Origin: Kaistella sp. SH40-3
GTDB taxonomy: Bacteria > Bacteroidota > Bacteroidia > Flavobacteriales > Weeksellaceae
Reading direction: 5' to 3'
DNA: 64,000 nt
NCBI RefSeq assembly: GCF_030686865.1
Contig: NZ_JAQYUS010000004.1
Coordinates: 62,001-126,000 of the forward strand
The notes under the pieces are model-generated. The model made no database searches. It saw only the letters and a program-made list of their open reading frames with translations, and was not told where the DNA came from. Shown here piece by piece: positions 24,225-33,191 of the stretch. Numbering within the stretch: the stretch's first letter is position 1; every line of letters begins with the position of its first letter. The position numbers and the translations under genes are program-made.

Positions 24225-25732
24225 AAACTCTATTATATTCTTTATTCGGATCTCTCCTATTTCTCTTCTGCATTTCCTGCAGGGAGGATTTGGTAGGGAA
24301 AGTTACGACAGGAACGATTACAGGAAAAGTTGTTCAGAAAGGGACCAATACGCCAATTCCTAATGTTAAAATCTTTACGTCTCCAACAACTCAAACTATT
24401 TTCACCTCAGCAGACGGAACATTTAAACTGGAAAATATACCAATTGGAGATTATTCTTTAAAAGCAGAACTCACTGGATATCTTTCAACTTTTCAGGGTG
24501 TGAATTTAAAAACAGGACAATCAGTGAGTGTCATTTTTGAATTATCAGATGATGATTCATTAAACTCACCTCCTCCTATTCCTTTATTATTAACTCCAGT
24601 GGATCAGGCAGTTGATTTACCAACTTCTGTGAATTTAACGTGGAACTGTACCGATCCAGATAAAGGAGATTCATTGAAATTGAAATTTAAAATTATTGTC
24701 AAAAACAGTTTGAACAATATTGTCTTTGAAAAAGAAAATATTAAAACTAAATCTTATTTTTTAGATAATTTAATTTTTGGAGTTACTTACTTCTGGCAAG
24801 TTGTTGCAGATGACACTGTGAATACTCCCGTTTACAGTGAGATTCGCCAGTTTAAAGTTTCAGCTACTCCCAATAACAGATTCCATTACGTAAGAAAATC
24901 TGGTTCTAATTATTATATCGTTTCCAGCACAGAAACTGGGGAGAATTTTCAATTGACTCCAAATTCAGTAAACAGTTGGAGGCCTAAGTTGAATAACGAA
25001 GCTGGCTTAATTGCTTTCTTGAGAACTGTTTCCGGCAACACCCAAATTTTCACCACCAAAAAAGATGGTTCAGATTTGAGGCAAGTAACTACAACGCAAG
25101 CGGTACTGGGATATAATTATGAAGATTTAGATTTCAGTTGGAGCACGAACGGAAGTGAACTTTTATATCCCAGTTTTAATAAGTTATATAAAATCAATAA
25201 AGATGGTAGCGGGTTAACTTTAGTTTATACCACAACCGACGGAAATTTTATTACCGAATGTGACTGGAGTAATGATGGATCAAAAATAGCTTTAAAAACA
25301 AATGATGTAAACGGATACAATGCTAAAATATTTGTAATCGATCCTTTAGGAAATATACTGACTACGGTTTTAACTGGTCAATCTGGCGCTGCTGGTGGAT
25401 TAAACTTTTCAGTTACTGGTAATCAACTTCTTTATACAAGAGATATTTCAGGATACGAAAGTGCAAATCACCGTCAACTTGATTCCCGAATTTTGTTATA
25501 TAATTTAACAACTAATACCACAGTAGATCTTTCTTCTTTAAGCGAAAAGATTTTAGGTTCAAATGATTTAGATCCTAGATTTTCCCCTAATGACGCTGAG
25601 ATCATTTTCATGAATACATCTAATGACGGAATTTCTGAAAAAAATATCTACAAAATAACATTGACGGCTGAAGGGACTGGCTATCCAAGAAGATTATTAT
25701 TCAACACAGCAGAAATGCCAGATTGGGAATAA
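24221..25732 (+). CDS. Curli-operon lipoprotein with CarboxypepD_reg, FN3-like and TolB-type propeller domains
   Basis: A 503-residue lipoprotein (lipid-anchored C20 in CISC). Three regions are visible. Residues about 30-108 are a carboxypeptidase-regulatory-like beta-sandwich (TGKVVQKGTNTPIPNVKIF, TSADGTFKLENIPIGDYSL). Residues about 115-215 are fibronectin III-like (LLLTPVDQAVDLPTSVNLTW, TYFWQVVADDTVNTPVYSEIRQF). Residues about 220-500 are TolB/WD40-like propeller repeats (QIFTTKKDGSDLRQVT, FSWSTNGSELLYPSF, CDWSNDGSKIALK, PRFSPNDAEIIFMN). Its ATG overlaps the csgG stop, so it is made with the channel. It has no counterpart in the E. coli system; a role in subunit capture or fibre anchoring is inferred. 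A terminator closes the operon. Confidence 0.85.
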   Translation: MKTLLYSLFGSLLFLFCISCREDLVGKVTTGTITGKVVQKGTNTPIPNVKIFTSPTTQTIFTSADGTFKLENIPIGDYSLKAELTGYLSTFQGVNLKTGQSVSVIFELSDDDSLNSPPPIPLLLTPVDQAVDLPTSVNLTWNCTDPDKGDSLKLKFKIIVKNSLNNIVFEKENIKTKSYFLDNLIFGVTYFWQVVADDTVNTPVYSEIRQFKVSATPNNRFHYVRKSGSNYYIVSSTETGENFQLTPNSVNSWRPKLNNEAGLIAFLRTVSGNTQIFTTKKDGSDLRQVTTTQAVLGYNYEDLDFSWSTNGSELLYPSFNKLYKINKDGSGLTLVYTTTDGNFITECDWSNDGSKIALKTNDVNGYNAKIFVIDPLGNILTTVLTGQSGAAGGLNFSVTGNQLLYTRDISGYESANHRQLDSRILLYNLTTNTTVDLSSLSEKILGSNDLDPRFSPNDAEIIFMNTSNDGISEKNIYKITLTAEGTGYPRRLLFNTAEMPDWE

Positions 25733-25780
25733 AATATTTATGCTTGTAACCCTTTAAATTTCAAATCAAATATAAACAAT

Positions 25781-25810
25781 AAAGCAGATCTTTTGGATCT
25801 GCTTTTTTTA
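25781..25810 (+). terminator. Intrinsic terminator of the curli operon
   Basis: AAAGCAGATC and GATCTGCTTT arms around TTTTG, followed by a run of T. It ends the csg operon and lies before the convergent regulator gene. Confidence 0.88.
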
Positions 25811-25831
25811 ATAGGATAAAATTGATTGCAA

Positions 25832-26491
25832 TCAGTAAACAATTAATTTATTTTCCATAGCGAATTTAACCAGTTTAGCGGAACTGTTAACATTAAATTT
25901 TAACATCATATTTCTTCGGTGTGAGTCGACTGTATGGGAACTAATAAATAATTTTTCTGCGATTTCACGGGAACGCAAACCGTCACAAATTAATAATAAA
26001 ACATCTTTTTCTCTCACCGTTAAATCTTCGAAAGCACCTGTTTTTTTGTCGCTCTCATTCTCTACCCCACAGATGGAATTTAGAAGTTCATTTTTAACAT
26101 CATAATTAACAAATATCTTCCCATCAATAACCTGTTTAATCGCTTCAGAAAATTCAGAACTATCGGTATTACTTCCCAGATATCCTCTTACTCCCTTGTC
26201 GAAAAACTTTTTAATATTTCGCACTTCTGTATTCGTGGAATGAATGATAATCTTTAAACTTGGATTTAATTTCAGAAAATTTTCAATCTGAGCGTTCACA
26301 TCAATGCAACTTAAACCTGTAGAATTAATGATGAGCAGCGTATTATCGGTAAGTATCGATTTTTCAATATCTTCAAAGGAATTAAAAATTTCAATTTTTA
26401 ATTTCTTCGTTACACTATTGTGATTTAGAAAGTACGTCATACAATCCAAATACAATCTTTGGTGATCATAAAGGACAATTTTAGTTTCCAT
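25832..26491 (-). CDS. LuxR-family regulator with degenerate receiver (CsgD-like design)
   Basis: A 219-residue regulator convergent with the curli operon. The receiver fold (about 4-125) is kept, but the acidic pair reads YD (8-9), the phosphoacceptor position holds N56 in TLLIINSTG, and the usual lysine after GYL is lost (RGYLGSNTD). It is therefore unlikely to be controlled by phosphorylation. The C-terminal LuxR HTH is complete (LTVREKDVLLLICDGLRSREIAEKLFISSHTVDSHRRNMMLKF). E. coli CsgD also combines a non-canonical receiver with a LuxR HTH and switches on curli genes. Position and structure make this the likely curli regulator, though sequence similarity to CsgD is only domain-level. Confidence 0.88.
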   Translation of the reverse strand: METKIVLYDHQRLYLDCMTYFLNHNSVTKKLKIEIFNSFEDIEKSILTDNTLLIINSTGLSCIDVNAQIENFLKLNPSLKIIIHSTNTEVRNIKKFFDKGVRGYLGSNTDSSEFSEAIKQVIDGKIFVNYDVKNELLNSICGVENESDKKTGAFEDLTVREKDVLLLICDGLRSREIAEKLFISSHTVDSHRRNMMLKFNVNSSAKLVKFAMENKLIVY

Positions 26492-26505
26492 GATTTTAGT
26501 TTTAC

Positions 26506-26513
26506 CAAATTTA
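26506..26513 (-). promoter_or_regulatory. Putative -7 promoter element of the CsgD-like gene (TAAATTTG)
   Basis: TAAATTTG on the minus strand, 14 bases before the ATG at 26491. This would give a very short leader, so the assignment is weak. Confidence 0.35.
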
Positions 26514-26776
26514 CAACTTATTTTAATAATATAACATTTATTTAATAATTATAATGAGTTTTAATAACCTATTACGATTTAATATTACGTTATCTATTAT
26601 CAAATCATTTAATGTTTATGAAAGTAATAATTTAAAGCGTATTTTAGTATCTTAATTTAATACTTATGTTAATATGAATAATAATTATGCACTTTTTATG
26701 ATAAAAAATGAGAATTTTACAAATTTAGAATTTAAAATAATACTATTAATCAGCAACTTATATTTATTATTCTAAA
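26514..26776. other. AT-rich intergenic stretch without genes
   Basis: This very AT-rich segment between the CsgD-like gene and the dnaE terminator holds no open frame with coding character. Part may be upstream regulatory DNA of the CsgD-like gene. No repeat or RNA was recognised. Confidence 0.5.
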
Positions 26777-26808
26777 ATAAAAAGACAAACCTTTTGAGTT
26801 TGTCTTTA
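26777..26808 (-). terminator. Intrinsic terminator of dnaE
   Basis: AAAGACAAAC (26781-26790) and GTTTGTCTTT (26798-26807) form a ten-base stem with a seven-base loop. On the minus strand it is followed by TTATTTTAG. Confidence 0.82.
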
Positions 26809-26844
26809 TTTTAAAAGTAATAATTTACTAATTCTACCTATACA

Positions 26845-29800
26845 TTAATTCAGGAAAATTTGGTATTTCTGTGTTTCATTAAATATCTCCAACAGTTCCC
26901 CATTAACCCTAATCATAGTTTGCATGCTCATGAGTTCTATTTGACTTTCATCTTCCGGATTTTTAATAAAGAAATTAAGTTTTTGCTCGCCTTTATGTTC
27001 ATCAAACTGATTTCTAAAAAACTCAAGATCACTTTTTCTTAAATCGTTAATATCGACTACAATGGTCATTTTCTTTGCAAATTTTTCAAATGCTTCCTTC
27101 AGATCAATCACATCAGAAACATTGACGAAAACCCGACCGTCCTTAGATTGTGAGAATTTAATTTTAAAAATCACAAACCTTTGAACATCAATTCTATCGC
27201 GTAATTTCATGTAATCACGATCACCCAATCGGAAAGAATAACTTCCACTGTAATCTTCTAGCATTAGAAAGGCGACCTTTTCCCCGCTATTCATTCCATC
27301 TTTTACCGTGTACTCAGTAATCAATCCCGCGACCATATATTCTGGCGAATTATTCTTCAATGCTTGCTTTTCTTTCCAACTTAATTTGTCATTATTAAAC
27401 AAGTCTGTTTGTTGATTTGCAAAAACGGTATTTTTAAAGTCTTCAATTTCATCTAAATTAAGGAAATTAAAAGTTCCTCGTGGCTCAACAATTTTCGCTG
27501 GTTCTTCAACCAAAGCATCCTCTTCATCTTCTAAAATATCTTGTGGAAGATCGACCAAATCTTCGTCTAAATCTTCAACTTCTGAAACTTCAATCGGTAA
27601 TATCACTTTTTCTAACTCCAAAGTTTCATCTTTCTTACCTTCCAGAATTTCTTTCTTACTCAAAGCACCTTGTATAAACTGAAACTGATATTTATACTCA
27701 TCTAAAGGATGCGCAGAAAGATAGAAACCGATAATTTCTTTTTCCTTGTTGAGTTTGTGCATATTTTGCCATTCTGGAGCAGGATTAATTTTCGGTTGTT
27801 CGATCTGAACTTCATCCGCAAAATCTGCAAATAATGAATTTTCGATTTCATTTTTACTGTCCTGAAAACTGTAGCCATAACGCAACAACCTTTCTATATT
27901 GGTTTTCCCAGAAGCATCAATATCAAAATATTGCGCACGATGATAACGGTCTACTTCATCAAAAGCACCAGCAATTACCAAACTTTCCGCAACTCTTTTG
28001 TTCATTTGCGAAGACGGAACTTTCTCAAAGAAATCGTAGATGTTTTTATAGCGTTCGTCTTTTCTGGCGGCAACAATCGCTTCACTTGGCCCTTCACCAA
28101 TCCCTTTAATAGCGCCTAATCCAAAACGAACTTGCCCTTTTTCATTCACCGAAAAAGCATATTGAGATTCATTCACATCCGGACCTAAAACATCAACACC
28201 AATACTTTTACAATCCTCCATAAACAAAGTGATTTGCTTGGTATTGTTAATGTTATTCGACATTACACTCGCCATATATTCTGCCGGATAGTTTGCTTTT
28301 AAATAAGCAGTTTGATACGCAATCAAAGCATAACAAGTCGAGTGAGATTTGTTGAATGCATATTCCGCAAAAGCTTCCCAGTCTTTCCAGATTTTGTTTA
28401 ATTTGGTTTCATCAAGGTTGTTTGATTTTCCACCTTCTAAGAATTTGGGGTACATTTTATCCAGAACATCTCTTTGCTTTTTACCCATCGCTTTACGCAA
28501 AGTATCGGCTTCACCTTTTGTAAAGTTGGCGAGTTTTTGAGAAAGCAACATTACTTGCTCCTGGTAGACTGTGATTCCATAAGTTTCCCCTAAAAACTCT
28601 TCGGTTTCTTCTAAATCATAAACAGTTTCCTCGACTCCATTCTTTCGATTGATAAAAAGAGGAATATATTTAATCGGTCCTGGTCTATAAAGTGCGTTCA
28701 TTGCAATCAAATCCGCAAATTCTGTCGGTTTTAGTTCGCGCATGTATTTCTGCATTCCTGGACTTTCATACTGGAAAATCCCCACCGTTCTTCCCTCTTT
28801 AAATAACTGATATGTTTTGGCATCATCCAATGGAATTTCATCTGGATTAATGTCAACTCCGTGTTTTTCTTTAATGAGTTTAATGGCGTGTTTAATGATG
28901 GTTAAAGTTCGCAAACCCAAGAAATCCATCTTCAGCAAACCTGCATTTTCCGCCACGGAATTATCAAATTGCGACACCAAAATATCGGCATCTTTTGAAG
29001 CAATGGTAATGGGAACTAAGTTCGAAATATCTTCTGGCGTGATGATTACTCCACACGCATGGATTCCAGTGTTTCGAATACAACCTTCCATTTTCTGAGC
29101 AGCAGAAAGAACTTCATAACGATCATCTTTTGGATTCGCCAAAATATCTTTCATTTCCTGCGCCAGGGCTTTATCTTCCGGAGATAATTTATCAAATTTT
29201 GCAAATGCTTTCGCAATATTCATTCCTGGAACGGCCGGAATTAATTTCGCAATATTATTGGTATCAAAAATCGGAAGATCCAAAACTCTTCCTGCATCTT
29301 TTATGGCAGATTTTCCGCCTAAAACGGAGTAGGTAATAATTTGAGCAACATTGGCTTTACCATATTTCTCGACCACCCATTTAATGATTTTATCACGACC
29401 TTCATCATCAAAATCAATATCGATGTCGGGCATCGAAACCCTTTCTGGATTTAGGAAACGCTCAAATAGCAAATCATATTTAATAGGATCAACATTTGTA
29501 ATTCCGGTACAATAAGCAACGGCAGAACCTGCGGCTGAACCACGACCCGGACCAACCCAAACGCCCATTTTTCTGGCTTCATTACAGAAATCCTGCACAA
29601 TCAAAAAGTAACCTGGATAACCGGTTTTCGCAATAACCTCTAATTCGAAATCAAGACGTTCTCTAATTTCATCAGTGATTTCTCCATATCTTTTTTCAGC
29701 ACCTTTATAAGTTAGATGTCTTAAGTAAGCGTTTTCACCCCGTTTTCCACCATCTAATTTATCTTCATCATTCAAAAACTCATCAGGAATACCAAACTCT

Positions 29801-31494
29801 GGCAGCAAAACATCGTGCTTTAAAGTGTAAGGTTCGAACTTGGCTACAAACTCGTCGTACGCTTCAAAAGCATCTGGAAACTCCCGGAAACTCTGCTTAA
29901 GTTCTTCAGTGTTTTTAATGTAAAACTCGTGAGAAGGCAAACCTCTTCTTTTACCAAAACCCTTTCCTACAGGCGAAGACAATTTCTCACCATCTTTAAT
30001 ACAATATAAAATATCTTGAATATGCGCTTCCGATTTTTCAGTGTAGAAGGTTTCGTTTTGAGCTAAAATTTTAACTTCATATTTTTCAGCGAAACTTAAT
30101 AAAACATCATTCAAATAATGTTCTTCTTCGATTTCGTGATTTTGAAGTTGAACATAAAAATCATTATTAAAAGTTGTTTTCCACCATTGAAAAACATCTT
30201 CTCCTTTTTGCTCTCCAAATTCCAGAATCGCGTTCGGAATATCACCATTGGTTCCAGCAGTTACGGCGATTAAATCTTCTTTGTATTCGGCAATCATCTT
30301 TTTAGAAATCCGGGGAACTCCAAAGTAAAAACCATTCACAAAGCCCAAACTGGAAAGTTTTACAAGGTTTTTATAACCATTATAATTTTTCGCCAATAGA
30401 ACCACATTTGTTCTACGGTCGGGATCATCTTTGGTAAATTGCTTCTGATCTGGTCGGTCTGAAATATAAAATTCACATCCGATAATTGGAATCAAAGGAT
30501 CTTTGCGAGGTTCAGTTTCATCAAATGAAAGTCCCTCGTCTTCGGCTTTTTGTTTTTTATCTAAATATTCCTGATAGGTTTTTTTAATATTTCCATTGGT
30601 CTTTTCCACTTCTGAAACGAATTTAAAAGCACCCATCATATTTCCCAAATCCACGATTCCTACGGCTGGGAAATTGTTGTCCAAGGCTTTTTTAATCAGT
30701 TCGTGAATATGTGAGGATGCCTGAAGAGACGAGTAAATACTGTGATTATGGAAATTAAAATAATTACCAATTTCATCGGTATTGGTAAAAGATTTTTTCT
30801 TTTTCTTTTTAGAATCTGCAACCTGTCTTCTGATTACAATCGGAAAAGGAGCAATTGAACCCGGATGATGGTTGATATAATGTTGTAATTCTGCAGGAGT
30901 AAGCTTAAGTGTTTCGGCAGGAACAATACCAATCCTCACCATTTCGAAAAATACTTGTGCCGTTGCATTTACATCGGCTGCAGCATTATGAGCTTCGTCA
31001 AATTTTTCGTTGTACAACTTTTCGTAAAGTTCAGTAAGTTTCGGCGACTTATATCTTCCGCTTTTTCCACCGCCTAACTGACAAAAATCCGTCCCTAGTT
31101 TCATGGTATCTGCAGAAGGAATTGTCTGCAAATTATTTTCAATTTCTTTGCGGAAAAACTCGGCACCAACAATATTATAATCGAAAATAATATTATGCCC
31201 AACAATAACTTCTGACTTCTTTAAAACCTCTTTAAATTCTAATAAAACTTCATTCAAATCACGACCTTCCTCAGTCGCCATTTTTGTAGAAATTCCATGG
31301 ATTCTTTGGGAGGAAAATGGAATATCATACCCTTCTGGTTTAATGATATAATCCTGATTTTCAAGCAAGTTCCCTTCTTTGTCGTGCAATTGCCAAGCAA
31401 TCTGTACCATTCTCGGCCAGTTGTCGGAATCAGTTATCGGAGCGTTAAAGTTTTTAGGAAGACCTGTAGTTTCAGTATCGAAGATTAAGTACAT
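26845..31494 (-). CDS. dnaE: DNA polymerase III alpha subunit with N-terminal DnaQ-like exonuclease
   Basis: The replicative polymerase. The 1549-residue product begins with a DEDDh exonuclease (about 1-190): YLIFDTETTGLP with the first acidic pair (D6, E8), GHNIIFDYNIVGAEFF and HNAAADVNATAQVF with the catalytic His. A basic linker (KKKKKSF, about 230) leads to the PHP domain (YFNFHNHSIYSSLQAS). The polymerase core holds the catalytic Asp residues in MPDIDIDFDDEGRDKI, followed by a helix-hairpin-helix region and an OB-fold (EYMVAGLITEYTVKDG). Typical proteobacterial DnaE is about 1160 residues with DnaQ separate, so proofreading is built in here. It is a monocistronic gene with its own terminator. 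Confidence 0.96.
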   Translation of the reverse strand: MYLIFDTETTGLPKNFNAPITDSDNWPRMVQIAWQLHDKEGNLLENQDYIIKPEGYDIPFSSQRIHGISTKMATEEGRDLNEVLLEFKEVLKKSEVIVGHNIIFDYNIVGAEFFRKEIENNLQTIPSADTMKLGTDFCQLGGGKSGRYKSPKLTELYEKLYNEKFDEAHNAAADVNATAQVFFEMVRIGIVPAETLKLTPAELQHYINHHPGSIAPFPIVIRRQVADSKKKKKKSFTNTDEIGNYFNFHNHSIYSSLQASSHIHELIKKALDNNFPAVGIVDLGNMMGAFKFVSEVEKTNGNIKKTYQEYLDKKQKAEDEGLSFDETEPRKDPLIPIIGCEFYISDRPDQKQFTKDDPDRRTNVVLLAKNYNGYKNLVKLSSLGFVNGFYFGVPRISKKMIAEYKEDLIAVTAGTNGDIPNAILEFGEQKGEDVFQWWKTTFNNDFYVQLQNHEIEEEHYLNDVLLSFAEKYEVKILAQNETFYTEKSEAHIQDILYCIKDGEKLSSPVGKGFGKRRGLPSHEFYIKNTEELKQSFREFPDAFEAYDEFVAKFEPYTLKHDVLLPEFGIPDEFLNDEDKLDGGKRGENAYLRHLTYKGAEKRYGEITDEIRERLDFELEVIAKTGYPGYFLIVQDFCNEARKMGVWVGPGRGSAAGSAVAYCTGITNVDPIKYDLLFERFLNPERVSMPDIDIDFDDEGRDKIIKWVVEKYGKANVAQIITYSVLGGKSAIKDAGRVLDLPIFDTNNIAKLIPAVPGMNIAKAFAKFDKLSPEDKALAQEMKDILANPKDDRYEVLSAAQKMEGCIRNTGIHACGVIITPEDISNLVPITIASKDADILVSQFDNSVAENAGLLKMDFLGLRTLTIIKHAIKLIKEKHGVDINPDEIPLDDAKTYQLFKEGRTVGIFQYESPGMQKYMRELKPTEFADLIAMNALYRPGPIKYIPLFINRKNGVEETVYDLEETEEFLGETYGITVYQEQVMLLSQKLANFTKGEADTLRKAMGKKQRDVLDKMYPKFLEGGKSNNLDETKLNKIWKDWEAFAEYAFNKSHSTCYALIAYQTAYLKANYPAEYMASVMSNNINNTKQITLFMEDCKSIGVDVLGPDVNESQYAFSVNEKGQVRFGLGAIKGIGEGPSEAIVAARKDERYKNIYDFFEKVPSSQMNKRVAESLVIAGAFDEVDRYHRAQYFDIDASGKTNIERLLRYGYSFQDSKNEIENSLFADFADEVQIEQPKINPAPEWQNMHKLNKEKEIIGFYLSAHPLDEYKYQFQFIQGALSKKEILEGKKDETLELEKVILPIEVSEVEDLDEDLVDLPQDILEDEEDALVEEPAKIVEPRGTFNFLNLDEIEDFKNTVFANQQTDLFNNDKLSWKEKQALKNNSPEYMVAGLITEYTVKDGMNSGEKVAFLMLEDYSGSYSFRLGDRDYMKLRDRIDVQRFVIFKIKFSQSKDGRVFVNVSDVIDLKEAFEKFAKKMTIVVDINDLRKSDLEFFRNQFDEHKGEQKLNFFIKNPEDESQIELMSMQTMIRVNGELLEIFNETQKYQIFLN

Positions 31495-31853
31495 TTTTCA
31501 GCGGAATTTTGGTAAAATTAGCATTAAATTTCTTTAAAAAAAAGTTGGAAAATTAGAAAAACGAAAAACAGTTTCAACAGAAAAAAAATATTTTTTTAAA
31601 TATTCAACTCAGATTATTAGGAACTAAATCATTTTATTAAAAAACTGTTCTTAAATCCATAAATAGTGAATTTTTCAATTATAATAAAATTAATATTTTA
31701 ATTCTAATGTTAAAAACTATATATAATCAAGCTTAAAAGTATTTTTATTTCAATCACATAATGTAAATTATGTGATTATTTATGTAACATTTAAAAAGTT
31801 TTTTATAAATATAATTTATATCTAATTTATAATTTTGTCTAAAACTTTATCCC
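31495..31853. other. AT-rich intergenic region upstream of dnaE and the tail-collar pseudogene
   Basis: No gene is visible. A perfect inverted repeat at 31752-31777 is the only notable feature. A TAATTTTG element (31830-31837) could have served the dead gene that follows. Confidence 0.5.
31752..31777. repeat. Perfect 11-base inverted repeat
   Basis: AATCACATAAT and ATTATGTGATT enclose GTAA. It lies 77 bases before the tail-collar pseudogene start. It could be a regulator site, or a hairpin terminator serving no obvious gene. Confidence 0.5.
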
Positions 31854-32176
31854 ATGAAAAAAATATTACTCATTACTACTGTGGCTTTTTCCATTTTTAG
31901 CATTCGAATTTATGCACAAACTTAAACACCATTTCTAGGACAAATTGCTTTTGTTCCTTATACTTTTGTTCCAAATGGTGGGCTGCATGTGATGGTCAAT
32001 TATTGTCTATTTCACAGAATTCTGCACTTTTTTCCCTTTTAGGAACTAATTATGGAGGAGATGGGCAAACTACATTTGGACTACCGAATATGCAGGGTCA
32101 AAGCATCGTTGATGATGGTGCACAAACTTCAGGTTCTAACTTTCACTATAAAATAAAAGAGAATAACATAAGATAA
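31854..32176 (+). pseudogene. Phage tail collar-domain protein, decayed
   Basis: The ATG at 31854 opens a signal-peptide-like stretch (MKKILLITTVAFSIF, then IRIYAQT) and stops at a TAA at 31923-31925. Reading on in the same frame gives TPFLGQIAFVPYTFVPNG. The frame then breaks near 31978, and a shift from 31979 gives WAACDGQLLSISQNSALFSLLGTNYGGDGQTTFGLPNMQGQ until a stop at 32174. Together this is the conserved start of a Tail Collar domain (as in MdpB and related secreted proteins). One missing T explains the shift. The second half of the domain is absent, so a nonsense codon, a frameshift and a 3' truncation are all present. Intact relatives are often about 170-200 residues. Confidence 0.85.
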
Positions 32177-32220
32177 TCAATAATTTATTTATAAATTTAT
32201 ATTTAATAAAACAATTTAAT

Positions 32221-33024
32221 ATGAAAAAATCATTACTTTCTTTAGTCGCCTGTTTATTGATGGGCACAGTTACTTGTCAAGTACAAGTTTTGACAGATAC
32301 ATCGATGGAAACATCAGGTGCGGCAAATAATGGGGATTGGATCTCTACTTCCAGTAATTTTGGAACAACATGGTGTAATATTGCGGACTGTGGTACTGGC
32401 GGTGGGCCGATGGTCCCAAGAACGGGATCCTACTACTCGTGGTTTGGAGGGGTGAGTGCAGCAGAAATTGGAACATTAAAACAGACTTTCAACGTAGCGA
32501 CAGCAGGTACTGCGGAATTGAAATTCTACTGGGTAATTCCATTTCGCGATGCCACCGATATTTTCAAAGTTGAAATCGATGGAACAGAAGTTTACGCATT
32601 AGAAAGTAGTACAAACATTTTTACAACATATCAAGAAAAGACTGTTTCTTTAGGAAACTTAGCAGCCGGATCACATTCCATTCGGTTTTATAGTGCAAAA
32701 ACTGCTGGGCACAGTCATAATGTTGCTTTAGATGATGTTACCATAAACGTTACAAGTGGCATGGGAACGCAGAACATAGGATTGTCTACAGGCATCAATA
32801 TTTACACGAATTCCCTAGATAACACAATCAACATCAGCAATAAAACGTCAGAGAAAAAAGCGACCATTGGGGTTTATGATGCTTCTGGTAAATTATTATT
32901 AGACAAGAATTATGATATCTCTACCACTGCAGTTATTTCAACCAAAGGATGGAAAACAGGAATGTACCTTTTAAAAATTAAAACTGACCAAGGCGTTATT
33001 TCTAAAAAAGTAATTATAAAATAA
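32221..33024 (+). CDS. Secreted protein with T9SS type A C-terminal sorting domain
   Basis: A 267-residue secreted protein. It has a signal peptide (MKKSLLSLVACLLMGTVTCQ), a beta-sandwich or jelly-roll domain (about 25-178, with NGDWISTSSNFGTTWCNIADCGTGG, LKQTFNVATAGTAELKFYWVIP and HSIRFYSAKTAGHSHNVALDDVTI) and a Por-secretion-type C-terminal domain (about 190-267, with INIYTNSLDNTINIS, VYDASGKLLLDKNYD and WKTGMYLLKIKTDQGVISKKVIIK). The end MYLLKIKT...KKVIIK is typical of type A sorting signals cleaved during T9SS export. The cargo function is unknown; the first domain looks like carbohydrate- or surface-binding modules. It is followed by a strong terminator. Confidence 0.9.
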   Translation: MKKSLLSLVACLLMGTVTCQVQVLTDTSMETSGAANNGDWISTSSNFGTTWCNIADCGTGGGPMVPRTGSYYSWFGGVSAAEIGTLKQTFNVATAGTAELKFYWVIPFRDATDIFKVEIDGTEVYALESSTNIFTTYQEKTVSLGNLAAGSHSIRFYSAKTAGHSHNVALDDVTINVTSGMGTQNIGLSTGINIYTNSLDNTINISNKTSEKKATIGVYDASGKLLLDKNYDISTTAVISTKGWKTGMYLLKIKTDQGVISKKVIIK

Positions 33025-33118
33025 TTCCCGAGATTACGATTTATAATTAAATTCTCCTGCTGCGATTTACAAATTTTCTAGTAACTCTGGGAGAATGTTT
33101 CTTTAGAATTTAATAAAT

Positions 33119-33150
33119 AAACCCACTGCAATTGCGGTGGGTTTCTTGTT
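33119..33150 (+). terminator. Intrinsic terminator of the T9SS cargo gene
   Basis: AAACCCACTGC and GCGGTGGGTTT arms (one G-U pair) with an AATT loop, then CTTGTTTG. Confidence 0.82.
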
Positions 33151-33191
33151 TGATTTGTAAAAGGTAGAGCACAGATTACAAGTCCTCGATA

